Below are positions 27,937-36,611 of a stretch of 64,000 nucleotides of DNA, one piece after another. Location of the stretch: assembly GCF_002835935.1 (NCBI RefSeq), contig NZ_PJCF01000013.1, positions 186,001 through 250,000 of the forward strand, written 5' to 3'. Under the pieces are notes generated by a model that did no database searches, was not told where the DNA came from, and saw only the letters and a list, made by a program, of their open reading frames with translations. The stretch is from Paraglaciecola sp. MB-3u-78 (GTDB taxonomy: Bacteria; Pseudomonadota; Gammaproteobacteria; Enterobacterales; Alteromonadaceae). The translations under genes were made by a program, and so were the position numbers. Every line of letters starts with the position of its first letter. Within the stretch, counting starts at the first letter, position 1.

Positions 27937-28551
27937 ATTAATCCCTAAACCATATACGCTCAGTCTATCATAATACGTACTAAATGCAACTAAATATAGT
28001 TGCTCTTAAGATTTATTGGCTGCCCTAAATCTTTATTTATCTTGTTATGTTGAATTGTTACAAGTTTAAGTTTTTTGTAATTTGATGCTCTAAGAATATG
28101 AAGAACTTTTTTTGAAAGGCGCTTAAGATAAAACGTATTGGTGGATACTCGACGTTCTATTTTGGGTGTACCTGCCATAGACCGTAACTATAAAAATCTT
28201 AATTGACATAAAGAAGGCCAATTCATCAGCTAAAACAATCCAAGTGGTTGCAAAATTTTCGCTTATATTCATCAAGCGTTAGAGACTTCGTGCGCAATCG
28301 AGACATTAGTTATTGCTTGATTTTAAGGTCAGCAGATAGCCATTTGCGGAAGTTCAGATGGACTGCATTGACCGATTGAACTCACAGCCTAAAAGCAGAC
28401 AGTCGAGCTGAAACCTTACGGAGAACTTTGTGCTATGAGCGGCCATAGCGGTGGCTCGAAAAAACTGGTTTTGACGATCTCGTTTACCACCATTGCGGAC
28501 AGTCGAGGGATTTTCGTTTTAATCTATGGCGCTATTCAAAAGCGGACGGTC
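27937..28551. other. Gene-free region between hicA and the cassette array
   Basis: 615 bp. The block at 28405-28435 is the inverted partner of 24288-24326, and GCGGACAGTCGAGG (about 28495) belongs to the same repeat family. The proximal 100 bp should hold the hicAB promoter. No gene recognised. Confidence 0.4.
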
Positions 28552-28656
28552 GTTAACGCCTATTTAATGGACGGATAATAGTTTGCTAAAATGTGTAGCG
28601 AAGCGGAATTGAGCAAACTGTTAGCAGTCCTGCTTTAAATTCTTGTTAGGGGCTAA
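28552..28656 (-). repeat. Candidate integron attC site 1
   Basis: Read on the minus strand, right after the stop of the gene at 28659: CTAACAAGAATTTAAAGC...GGAC at one end and GTCC...TTAAATAGGCGTTAACG at the other, about 105 bp apart. The ends are imperfectly complementary with unpaired bases, and there is an inner dyad (GTTTGC/GCAAAC). Gene, then TAACAAG, then GGCGTTA is the layout of a mobile gene cassette. Confidence 0.6.
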
Positions 28657-28658
28657 TT

Positions 28659-29039
28659 TTAATATTTCCCCTTTAGCCATCTTTTAGCTGTAATTTTTTC
28701 AAGCCTTCTCCTGTACTTAGTTGGCGAAAACTCTTCAATATTACCCTTTACGAGGTCAAAAATATCTTCTGATAGTATTGCTCCAATAACATGGATTGCT
28801 TCATGGCGATTCAAGCCTTGTCTTGTAAGTTTGGCGATTGTTTCAGGTATCAGCTCAACACCCATCGCTAATTGATTCTCAACTATTACATGAATGGATA
28901 AATGTATCGACAAAGCATCAACTGGCATTTCAAGATCTAGTTCTGCATGAAAGTCACGAACCAATTCTATTTGTTTAGCTTCATCTAGTGCTAACCATTC
29001 TTCTGAACCTATTGGATTAGCAGGATCATATTTATCCAT
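28659..29039 (-). CDS. DUF1841-like protein in an integron cassette
   Basis: 126 residues. The stretch HLSIHVIVENQLAMGVE...TIAKLTRQGLNRHEAIHVIGAIL (about residues 47-90) matches the DUF1841 pattern of conserved histidines and a Glu-Asn pair. Function unknown. It lies between two attC-like sites (29071-29183 upstream, 28552-28656 downstream), so it is the single gene of a cassette. It has no obvious promoter or strong ribosome binding site, as usual for cassettes. ATG 29039. Confidence 0.72.
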   Translation of the reverse strand: MDKYDPANPIGSEEWLALDEAKQIELVRDFHAELDLEMPVDALSIHLSIHVIVENQLAMGVELIPETIAKLTRQGLNRHEAIHVIGAILSEDIFDLVKGNIEEFSPTKYRRRLEKITAKRWLKGKY

Positions 29040-29070
29040 TATTGTCTCGAATGCTTGAGTTTACACTGGC

Positions 29071-29183
29071 ACCTAACGCCGCTGTAATGCACATTTTTGT
29101 GTAGTGGAGTTTTGGGGTAAAGTGGCGAAGCCACCCCAAAACGGAGCGAAGCAAAAAATGTCCGATTGACAGCCTTGTTAGTA
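29071..29183 (-). repeat. Candidate integron attC site 2
   Basis: Top strand starts ACCTAACGCCGCTGT (fits RYYYAAC at 29071-29077) and ends ATTGACAGCCTTGTTAG (29165-29181). The arms CTAAC..GCTGT-AAT-G-CACA and CTAACAAGGCTGTCAATCGGACA pair with a few extrahelical bases, and a long inner stem (TTTTGGGGT...ACCCCAAAA) fills the centre. It is placed directly between the two cassette genes in the correct orientation. Confidence 0.72.
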
Positions 29184-29186
29184 CTT

Positions 29187-29579
29187 TTACTCTTCATATT
29201 CTGGATATTGCTCTGGATTAATACCAGCTGACTTAACAATCCTCGGGTATTTTACTTTACTATCTTCTGCAACACGTTTTCTTGATTTTTTGATCTGGAA
29301 AAGCCAATTATCTCCGTAGTCGAATAGGTAATAAAGCTTGAACCCAGTCATAGGATATATTTCATTCAGCTTCGTATCCTCTGAAATGGCGCCGGATTTA
29401 TTTCTCCTATTTTTACCGATATAAAACTCATACAAGTGATCATTATCAAACGCCACTATTTCTTGAATACAATCATGCAATTGCCCAAGGCTAAAGTTTT
29501 CTTTAACTTCAACTACCCGTACCCAAGGTTCGTATTCTGAATCAAAAGGAAAAGATATTTCTAGTGTAAAAATCTCCAC
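29187..29579 (-). CDS. pRiA4b ORF-3-like protein in an integron cassette
   Basis: 130 residues from GTG 29579 behind GAGGAAG. The pattern IFTLEISFPFDSEYEPWVRVVEVKENFSLGQLHDCIQEIVAFDNDHLYEFYIGK...LFDYGDNWLFQIKKSRK, given here in parts, is that of the plasmid pRiA4b ORF-3-like family (residues 1-110). Biochemical function is unknown; homologues occur on plasmids and in cassettes. It is followed immediately by attC site 2. The start of its own cassette is not clear upstream. Confidence 0.78.
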   Translation of the reverse strand: MEIFTLEISFPFDSEYEPWVRVVEVKENFSLGQLHDCIQEIVAFDNDHLYEFYIGKNRRNKSGAISEDTKLNEIYPMTGFKLYYLFDYGDNWLFQIKKSRKRVAEDSKVKYPRIVKSAGINPEQYPEYEE

Positions 29580-29980
29580 GACTTCCTCTATCTATTGGCT
29601 GAGTATGCTAACAGTGTACTAGTGCGAACTTACAAGGTCGACAACTTAGCAAGCTAGATTACCTTGTATGATTGTAAAGTCCAGAGCACGCGATGGGCGC
29701 CAAGGTGTCAATTGCCTTTCATTCCGTCGTATGACTATATATCGCTCGAAGCTGTTTGTCGCCTGAGTGCCAATACCCACCATTCGGAGTCACTACAGTT
29801 AAACTGATTTTCGCGATAATTTGTCAGTCTAGTTCGCAGCCCAAAAGGGCAGCAAACGACCTATAGCGGACGTTAGCTAATTCGGCTAATTAGTTTTTCA
29901 ACCACTAATGCCCATATCTTTGCACTATAAAGTTCCGCATACCGACAATAAAAAAACACACCTATACTGTATAAACATAA
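29580..29980. other. Gene-free region before the IS1595 element
   Basis: 401 bp. A TGCTAAC at about 29606 could be a worn cassette boundary, but no partner site is visible at cassette distance. Fragments resembling the GACAGTCG repeat family occur near 29830-29880. No gene. Confidence 0.35.
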
Positions 29981-30470
29981 GGGCTATCCATTTAGAGCAA
30001 CCAGTGTCAATATGTAGTGATGAGCAAAGAATCCAAATCACTCAAAGCAGGCATTGATTACCCTAAAAACTGGGATCAGTTTATGAACTGCTTTCACGAT
30101 GAACAATCATGCCTAAGTTATTTAAAAAAACTTCGCTGGCCTAATGGTTTTATTTGCCCAAACTGTTTTAGCGAAAGTGTTCCATATAGTCTTCCAAAAA
30201 ATAAATTTAAATGTGTTAAATGCCGTAAGCAAACTTCTGTAACAGCAGGTACTATTTTTGATAAGACCAGAACCCCTCTAAAAAATTGGTTTGCTGCTGT
30301 TTGGTATTTAACAAATCAGAAAAATGGAGTCAGTGCGCTTGGTATGCAACGTTTACTTGGACTTGGTAGTTACCAAACGGCTTGGACAATACTGCATAGA
30401 TTACGCCATGCTATGGTAAACCCAGAAAGAGATAAGTTATGACGTGGTCAACCTAATACGACCACCTTAG

Positions 30471-31349
30471 TTAAGCTACTTTTTGTAATTCATTGTTTTC
30501 TCTTTCAAAGTCATTAGGACTTTGGTAATCCAAGTACGAATGAAGTCTATGGCTGTTGTACCACATGGTCATGTAATTCAATATATCTTGTTGGGCGCTA
30601 AATCGTGTTGAGTAATTGCGCCAATGCACCCGCTCTTGTTTTAGGCTTCCAAAGAAACTTTCTGCTACAGCATTGTCCCAGCAACATCCTTTTTTACTCA
30701 TGCTCCCTACAAAACCATATGTCTTTATAAGGCGTCGATAAGCTTTGCTGGCGTACTGTACGCCTTGATCTGAATGCACAATCAATCCTGCTTTCGGTTG
30801 TCGTTGCCATATCGCCATGGTTAATGCGTCACAGACTAAACTGGCCTTCATTCTTGAACTCATACTCCAACCCACGACTTTGCGTGAATATAAATCAATC
30901 ACCACAGCTAAATACAACCAGCCTTCTGATGTCCAAACGTAGGTGATATCTTGCACATAAGCTTGGTCAGGCTTTTGTGCTACAAAGTCTTGCTTAAGTA
31001 CATTGTCATAAATAGGCTTTTTATGGTCACTGTTGGTGGTGGCTTTATATTTCTTTTTATACCGCACCCACACGCCTGCTTCTTTCATCAATTGGGCTGT
31101 TTTCCTGCGACTCACAGGAAAGCTCAGCGCATTCAATACTTTTTGAATGCGTCGTTCGCCATAGGTATTATCGCTGAACTTGGCGATATCCTTTACCCAT
31201 TCCAGCATCTCTTGATGCGTTAGATCATCAGGTTTATTCGTTTGACGCTTCTGATAACTGTAATAATTGTTACTTTGTACACCGAGCAGCCTGCACATTA
31301 AGCGCACAGGCCAGGTCTTCTTATATCGGGTAATAAACGAATACTTCAC
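30471..31349 (-). CDS. IS3-family transposase OrfB (DDE integrase)
   Basis: 292 residues. An HTH_21-like segment (YGERRIQKVLNALSFPVSRRKTAQLM) then the rve core: AYVQDITYVWTSEGWLYLAV (first Asp), VHSDQGVQYAS (second Asp) and DNAVAESFFGSLKQE (Glu). It starts at GTG 31349 overlapping the orfA stop by 4 bp in the -1 frame. Expression is probably by programmed -1 slippage on the A-run at 31379-31385 of the minus strand, giving OrfAB. Confidence 0.93.
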   Translation of the reverse strand: MKYSFITRYKKTWPVRLMCRLLGVQSNNYYSYQKRQTNKPDDLTHQEMLEWVKDIAKFSDNTYGERRIQKVLNALSFPVSRRKTAQLMKEAGVWVRYKKKYKATTNSDHKKPIYDNVLKQDFVAQKPDQAYVQDITYVWTSEGWLYLAVVIDLYSRKVVGWSMSSRMKASLVCDALTMAIWQRQPKAGLIVHSDQGVQYASKAYRRLIKTYGFVGSMSKKGCCWDNAVAESFFGSLKQERVHWRNYSTRFSAQQDILNYMTMWYNSHRLHSYLDYQSPNDFERENNELQKVA

Positions 31350-31639
31350 TTCGTTTCTTTGGCAAAGAAGACCGTCGCTTTTTTTAATATTTCACGCTCC
31401 ATTTCGAGACGCTTGACTTGCCCCTTCAAGCTGCGGATTTCGGCTTGTTCGGGTGTCAGGGTGCCGTTACCTCGAAAAGCATGACCATCATCGTCTTCGG
31501 CCTCTTTGAGCCAACGACCGAGTATCTGAGGACTGAGGCCTAAATTCCTAGCGGCCTCGACTCGACTGTATTTTTGCTCTACCACCAATGCGATGGCATC
31601 CAATTTAAATTCTTTTGAGTATTTCTTACGTGCTGTCAT
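31346..31639 (-). CDS. IS3-family transposase OrfA (HTH)
   Basis: 97 residues: HTH_8 fold (KYSKEFKLDAIALVVEQKYSRVEAARNLGLSPQILGRWLKE) and a C-terminal leucine zipper (SLKGQVKRLEMEREILKKA). It binds the IS ends and is the N-terminal part of the OrfAB fusion transposase. ATG 31639. Confidence 0.93.
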   Translation of the reverse strand: MTARKKYSKEFKLDAIALVVEQKYSRVEAARNLGLSPQILGRWLKEAEDDDGHAFRGNGTLTPEQAEIRSLKGQVKRLEMEREILKKATVFFAKETK

Positions 31640-32296
31640 TATCTATCTCCAGTTAAGCTTATTATGTCTTAACTGAGGTAGTCGGATCTAGTTAACCACG
31701 TCATTATCTGGTATTGTTGAAGTAGATGAAACTTTCGTTGGTGGAATAGTTCATAAAACTTCCACTGAAAATCAACAAGATAAAACAAAATCTGTTGTTC
31801 TAATTGCTATAGAGTTATTAGAGCCAAAAGGATTTGGTCGCATCAGATTACGACAGGTAGATAGAGCAACAAAAAAGAATATTGAACAATTCATAAGTGA
31901 TGTCATTGAACCTAACTGTAAAATCTGTACTGATGGGTCACAAGCTTATAGCTCATTGAATGAGATGGGGCATTCAAGAAAGAAAACAGTTCACCTTGGC
32001 TCAGATAAACCAGCTCATGAAACTATGCCTGGGGTTCACAGAGTTGCTTCTTTATTGAAACGTTGGCTATTGGGAACCTATCAAGGTGCTGTTCAGCCTA
32101 AACAATTAGATTACTACTTGGATGAGTATACATTCAGGTTTAATAGAAGAAAGTCTCGTTCTAGAGGATTATTATTTTATCGATTACTCGAACAATCAAT
32201 AGTAACTAAACCGCTCACTTACAAAAAAATCAAAAGTAGATAAACACTACATCTAGTGGTTGGTTGCTCTAAATGGATAGCCCTTTTACCGAATGT

Positions 32297-32494
32297 GAAA
32301 AATGTCAAAGGCATAATGTGACGATAATTGCCTGTATAATTGAACCTGCCATCATCCACAAGATATTGTCGTATATAGACAAACAAGGCTCACCCATCAC
32401 TGATAACAATACCAGAGCACCGCCAGTCGAAGCTTTAGAGCAAGTTATGGTTGATGATTTCACCATCCAAAGAGATTTTGACTTTGGCGCATGA
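32297..32494 (+). pseudogene. Transposase C-terminal fragment (IS91/IS801-like tail?)
   Basis: The frame ECEKCQRHNVTIIACIIEPAIIHKILSYIDKQG...DFDFGA is reminiscent of the C-terminal tail of IS91-type (Y2) transposases: a CxxC, then IIACIIEPAIIxKIL and a terminal DFDFG. It begins inside the IS1595 right end and has no start of its own. The parent protein is missing. The family assignment rests on memory of this tail pattern and is uncertain. Confidence 0.4.
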
Positions 32495-32690
32495 CACACG
32501 AAAATCGCAATGATGCTTGAACATAGTATATGTTGAGGCAAGGCCTTTCGCATCTTCCTATCCAGAGTTCAGCACCAAAGGTCTGCTTACTTACTCACCT
32601 TAACGACAAATATTTCGCAAATCTCATGAACACCACAAATAAGTAACCACAAACCTACCCGCAAATACAGCTGTCACCACGGGAGTATAT

Positions 32691-34063
32691 TCCAATTAAC
32701 AAATGAGTCTTAAGTAAGTAAATTTTTAGGCTCGTTTATTCTGTTCAAAGATCTGGTTAAATAATTCATTACGTTCTTTTTGAAGTAATTCAGCACAAGC
32801 ATTATCTGTCATTTCCATAGCTTGCTCATCTAGTATTTCAAAATGAAAGTCTGCTTTCAAATATGTTTTGGCATTGGGTAAAGATTTTAGTTTTTCATAG
32901 GGCGTCATCATACTTTTGTAAGGGTAAGTTTTACGTTGTTTCCCTTTATCATCAGTGGTGACTTCAGGAAAGAAACAAGGTCTATGATAATTGATATACG
33001 GGTAAAGATATTTTAAATTAAACGTATTGATTAACGGTGCCCATTTCTGTGGAATATGTGTGTAACCAAACTGTTTTCTTACAATTGATGCATTTTTACT
33101 TTCTGCTAAGGCATTATCGTTTGAGTGTCTTGAGCGTGATTTAGTGAGCTCTATTTCAAGTTTGGTGAGTAATTTACACACGTGTTTGTTGATGTATTCA
33201 GAGCCATTATCTGAATGAAACCCTTTGATAATAAAAGGAAATGCGGCCATCATTTGCGTTAGTACTGGAATGAGGTAACGCTCACTAATACGTTCAACTG
33301 AGCAAACAACCTCAAACTGTGTCACCTCATCAACTGCATTAATATGATACACGCCTTTTTGTTTATCTAGGTCTCCTTGGTGCACGGTATCAATACGAAT
33401 ATAGCCAGGCTCGCCGTTGGGTTGAGGTTTACGCCGTTCGCCAATAGGCACTTGTCTTGATTGTGTTTTTGTGAAGTGTCTGCGTTGTTTTTGGTAGCCT
33501 TGAGAGTGCCTCAAGTTATATAAATGTGAAACAGAGATAGTGGCAAGCATTTGGTATTCTGATTGCTCAAACGTATTGTAGGCACGCTCCAACAGCTTTT
33601 TAGTGGCATGACCACAGATATCATCATGCCTTGCGTCCATTTCAGCCAGTAGCTTAATATCCTTTGTACTGTAAATGGTTGAAAAGCCGTTAGTTCGGCA
33701 AGGTTGCCAGTTAATTCTGCCGACGTCCTTGTATTGTTTTATCAATCGAGTGAGTTGCTGCCGCGAGTAGCCTGTCACCTTTTTAAGGTATTGATTGACG
33801 ATCCCTTTGTCGGTTTTTTTTAACGTGATATAGCGAAATTTTATCAATGTTTTTTGAATGAATTGATATCGCTGATTTTTATCACCTAAAACGGTAAAGG
33901 CGACGGCTTGGTTACCTTGAATAAAGCGTTCAAGCTCTTCAATAGTGGTGAGGTTTTCTATATTCATGATCGCTTGCATCTTATGATCATGAACAGAATT
34001 TAAGTCTTTAGACGCATTTCATTTTGGAAACACGCAATTAGTTAAGACTCATTTCATATTGGA
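32691..34063 (-). mobile_element. DDE insertion sequence, family uncertain
   Basis: One long transposase gene between imperfect inverted repeats TCCAAT..AAATGAGTCTTAA (32691-32713) and its complement (34042-34063). No target duplication is obvious, so the exact ends are uncertain. It lies 105 bp upstream of ccoG. Confidence 0.65.
32726..33979 (-). CDS. Integrase-core (rve) transposase
   Basis: 417 residues. An N-terminal HTH region (VNQYLKKVTGYSRQQLTRLIKQYKD) is followed by an rve catalytic core with RIDTVHQGDLDKQKGVYHINAVDE (first Asp), GFHSDNGSEYIN (second Asp) and SNDNALAESKNASIVRKQFG (Glu). IS481/IS30-like in style but larger; I cannot fix the family. The frame is intact, so it is likely active. 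Confidence 0.85.
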   Translation of the reverse strand: MQAIMNIENLTTIEELERFIQGNQAVAFTVLGDKNQRYQFIQKTLIKFRYITLKKTDKGIVNQYLKKVTGYSRQQLTRLIKQYKDVGRINWQPCRTNGFSTIYSTKDIKLLAEMDARHDDICGHATKKLLERAYNTFEQSEYQMLATISVSHLYNLRHSQGYQKQRRHFTKTQSRQVPIGERRKPQPNGEPGYIRIDTVHQGDLDKQKGVYHINAVDEVTQFEVVCSVERISERYLIPVLTQMMAAFPFIIKGFHSDNGSEYINKHVCKLLTKLEIELTKSRSRHSNDNALAESKNASIVRKQFGYTHIPQKWAPLINTFNLKYLYPYINYHRPCFFPEVTTDDKGKQRKTYPYKSMMTPYEKLKSLPNAKTYLKADFHFEILDEQAMEMTDNACAELLQKERNELFNQIFEQNKRA

Positions 34064-34167
34064 CAAGGCTGGATCAAGCACGGTAGTTAACATGCTGATA
34101 TACTCTTAACGTTATCAGCATGTTGAACTCTCAACATCTACTTTTTTTGATATACCAAGGACACCCA

Positions 34168-35607
34168 ATGAGTGAGCGAATTCCCGTAAAAAACATCTCA
34201 CCCGTAAAAGTACACCGCCCAGATAAAAATAAGCATGATAATTCCTATACTCCTCGCAGCAGAATATACGTGCGAGCGGTCACAGGCATGTTGGAAAATA
34301 TACGTCGCTTTTTTGGACTGTTTTTTTTAGGCGGTTTTGCACTTCTACCTTGGATACATTTTAATGGCAGCCAAGCTGTGTTATTTGATTTTGGTGCACA
34401 GCGTTTTACTATATTTAGCTTAACACTATGGCCACAAGATTTGACGTTATTGGCATGGATTTTAATAGTGGCCGCTTTTGCACTATTTTTTGTCACCACA
34501 TTTGCTGGTCGTGTTTGGTGTGGTTTTATGTGCCCGCAAACTACCTGGACCTTTTTATATATCTGGTTTGAGGAAAAAATTGAAGGCAGTCGCCACAAAC
34601 GAATGAAGCTAGATGAAAGAAAAATGGACTTTGACAAGCTGTGGCGCAAAAGCCTTAAACATGTTGCTTGGGTTGGGATTGCTTTACTTACTGCTTTAAC
34701 TTTTGTTGGCTACTTCACACCAATTGACCTTTTATTTATAGAATTTTTCACTTTTTCAAGTGGTTTTTGGGTAGTCTTTTGGGTGCTATTTTTCACTTTT
34801 TGCACCTATGGTAACGCCGGATGGATGCGCGAAATCATGTGTACCCACATATGCCCCTACGCACGTTTTCAATCTGCAATGTTCGACAAAGACACATTTA
34901 CCGTTGCGTATAACACCTCTCGTGGAGAACAACGGGGACCCAGAGGACGAAAAGTCAGCCATGAGGAGAATCAAGCCAAAGGCTTAGGTGATTGTATTGA
35001 TTGCAACCTATGTGTTCAAGTTTGTCCTACTGGAATAGATATTCGCAACGGTTTGCAATATGAATGCATAAATTGCGGAGCCTGTGTAGATGCCTGCAAT
35101 GGTGTAATGGAAAAGATGAACTACCCCAAAGGTTTGATTAGTTTTACCTCAGAAACAGAATTATCAGGGGGTAAGACAAAAATATTTCGTCCTAAATTAA
35201 TCGGCTATGGCATTGTTTTATTATTAATGTTGGGGCTGTTGGTATTCGAAATTGCATCTAGAAAACCTTTGGAAATAGACATTATAAAAGACAGAGTTCC
35301 TATGTACCGGGAAACAGGTTATGGACTTATTGAGAATGTATTTACTTTAAAAATTCTGAATAAATCTCAGCGCACACAACGCTATCATATATACATAGAT
35401 AATCTTGAAGGGCACACTTATATTGGTGAAGATGAAGTAACAGTTACAGGAGGAGAAGTATTTAATTTACCTCTAAGCATCGCAATCAATCCAAATAAAT
35501 TAACTCAAGAGTCCACTGAATTTAGCTTCAGAGTTGAATCAGTTGATGCTGAAAACGCCCCAGTGAAGGTACAAGAAATAAGTAAATTTTTGTACCCTGA
35601 TTTGTGA
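34168..35607 (+). CDS. ccoG: Cytochrome c oxidase accessory protein CcoG
   Basis: 479 residues from ATG 34168 behind CAAGGA; an upstream frame extension to 34120 lacks family similarity. Inner-membrane polyferredoxin (RdxA/FixG family): helices around 47-65, 92-112 and 168-212, with cysteine motifs WCGFMCPQT (118-124) and CTHICPYAR (225-233). Two 4Fe-4S clusters lie at CIDCNLCVQVCP (276-287) and CINCGACVDAC (300-310), with a C-terminal IG-like domain. CcoG is a Cu reductase needed for cbb3 oxidase assembly. No ccoNOPQ genes are in view. It is isolated, behind an insertion sequence. Confidence 0.92.
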   Translation: MSERIPVKNISPVKVHRPDKNKHDNSYTPRSRIYVRAVTGMLENIRRFFGLFFLGGFALLPWIHFNGSQAVLFDFGAQRFTIFSLTLWPQDLTLLAWILIVAAFALFFVTTFAGRVWCGFMCPQTTWTFLYIWFEEKIEGSRHKRMKLDERKMDFDKLWRKSLKHVAWVGIALLTALTFVGYFTPIDLLFIEFFTFSSGFWVVFWVLFFTFCTYGNAGWMREIMCTHICPYARFQSAMFDKDTFTVAYNTSRGEQRGPRGRKVSHEENQAKGLGDCIDCNLCVQVCPTGIDIRNGLQYECINCGACVDACNGVMEKMNYPKGLISFTSETELSGGKTKIFRPKLIGYGIVLLLMLGLLVFEIASRKPLEIDIIKDRVPMYRETGYGLIENVFTLKILNKSQRTQRYHIYIDNLEGHTYIGEDEVTVTGGEVFNLPLSIAINPNKLTQESTEFSFRVESVDAENAPVKVQEISKFLYPDL

Positions 35608-35748
35608 GTACTTTTAATTTTTCGGAGCTCACATTGCACTAAAGACCGAGTTGTCGATTCTAAGTGATGATATATAATCCAAGTGCTGACTCAACTTGTT
35701 TAGAGTGGGATTAAGTTAGGTTTTCTAAATAATGCGATATCCTATAAT

Positions 35749-35773
35749 GGTCGCACTAGTTGCGACCTTTTTT
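35749..35773 (+). terminator. Rho-independent terminator after ccoG
   Basis: GGTCGCA (35749-35755) and TGCGACC (35761-35767) form a 7-bp stem with a 5-base loop, followed by six T residues. Confidence 0.75.
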
Positions 35774-35885
35774 ATAACTTCTTAAAATTATTACTTCTAT
35801 TAACATTGCTTTACAAAGTCCTATCGGATTTTTTGGGTAGCTATGTTAATCTGCTCATAATTCTGAAAATAAGTTGTGAGACGTT

Positions 35886-36509
35886 ATGAAAAAAATATTA
35901 TTGTTACTCAGTTTGGCTTTATTACTGCCGCTCAATGCTTGTGCTCAGGAAAAGTGGCGAGAAGGTACACATTATAATGTCATTGATGACCAAGCTACTG
36001 AGAAAAAAGAAGTATTAGAATTCTTTTCATTTTGGTGCCCACACTGCTTTAATTTTGAACCTATAGTCAAAAACATGAAAACCAAACTGGCTGATGATGT
36101 TGAATTCAAAAAAGTACATGTGAATTTTATGGGCTTTACCAGCAAAGCCATTCAAGATGATGCCACTAAAGCAATGATGGTAGCCAGAGAGTTGAATAAA
36201 GCAGATGAGCTTAATCAAGCCATATTTAAAAATATACATGAATCCCGCTCGGCTATAACAAGTCTTTCAGACTTAAAAAATATCTTTTTGGTAAATGGTG
36301 TAGAGCCAGAAGAATTTGACAAAATGATCTCTAGTTTTGGCGTAAATAGTAGGTTAAAGATGAATAATAAGACTATTCAAGAATACAAGAAAAACGTTAG
36401 TAGCGTACCAAACTTTATTGTAAATGGTAAATATCAAGCTACCTTTACTCGCGATATGAAACAAGACGAGATGGTTGATTTGATTGTATTCTTATCAAAC
36501 AAAAAATAA
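35886..36509 (+). CDS. dsbA: DsbA-like thiol:disulfide oxidoreductase (CPHC)
   Basis: 207 residues. The N-terminal signal contains LLPLNACAQ, a possible lipobox, so periplasmic or lipid-anchored. Thioredoxin-like with inserted helical domain: EFFSFWCPHCFNFEP active site at about 48-56, the helical insert (MMVARELNKADELNQAIFKNIHE) and cis-proline VPNFIVNGKY. Catalyses disulfide bond formation in secreted proteins. A paralogue follows at 36612, with a terminator between them, so each has its own transcript. Confidence 0.88.
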   Translation: MKKILLLLSLALLLPLNACAQEKWREGTHYNVIDDQATEKKEVLEFFSFWCPHCFNFEPIVKNMKTKLADDVEFKKVHVNFMGFTSKAIQDDATKAMMVARELNKADELNQAIFKNIHESRSAITSLSDLKNIFLVNGVEPEEFDKMISSFGVNSRLKMNNKTIQEYKKNVSSVPNFIVNGKYQATFTRDMKQDEMVDLIVFLSNKK

Positions 36510-36540
36510 TTACATTTTCGTAAATATAATCAGTCCTTGA

Positions 36541-36573
36541 GCCAGTTGTTTAGCAACTGGCGTTTTCCTTTTT
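36541..36573 (+). terminator. Rho-independent terminator between the dsbA paralogues
   Basis: GCCAGTTG (36541-36548) / CAACTGGC (36554-36561), a perfect 8-bp stem with loop TTTAG, followed by a T-rich tract. Confidence 0.85.
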
Positions 36574-36611
36574 AACCTCAAAATTGATAAATAAACTTTA
36601 AGAGAGTTTTT

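Larger units (their letters stand above)
30440..31703 (-). mobile_element. IS3-family insertion sequence, intact
   Basis: 1264 bp starting TGACGTGGT at 30440 with imperfect inverted repeats of about 36 bp at both ends, and a 3-bp duplication TTA (30437-30439 and 31704-31706), typical of IS3. It carries overlapping orfA and orfB with an A7 run at the overlap. It interrupts the IS1595 transposase. Confidence 0.93.
30020..32243 (+). pseudogene. IS1595-family transposase, split by IS3 insertion
   Basis: The N-terminal part (30020-30439) has a zinc-ribbon (CPNCF...CVKC, residues 50-70) and the helical region; the C-terminal part (from 31704) has the catalytic core: VEVDETFVGG, ICTDGSQAY and HRVASLLKRWLLGTYQGAV...YLDEYTFRFNRRKSRSRG. 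Removing 30440-31706 restores RDKLSGIVEVDE without frameshift, so the gene was intact before the IS3 landed. It is now non-functional. Confidence 0.9.
29981..32283 (+). mobile_element. IS1595-family element, interrupted by an IS3 element
   Basis: Terminal inverted repeats begin GGGCTATCCATTTAGAGCAA at 29981 and end with its complement at 32283 (about 23 bp perfect). Without the 1264-bp IS3 insertion plus one 3-bp duplication the element would be about 1.04 kb, normal for the family. No flanking 8-bp target duplication is seen, so one side may have been rearranged. Confidence 0.85.

Noticed and set aside
27990-28178. 62-codon frame upstream of hicA
   Set aside because: Basic, low-complexity translation overlapping the hicAB promoter area; no ribosome binding site.
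29606-29890. Third attC site upstream of the pRiA4b-like cassette
   Set aside because: A TGCTAAC half-site is present, but no complementary end within the normal 60-150 bp.
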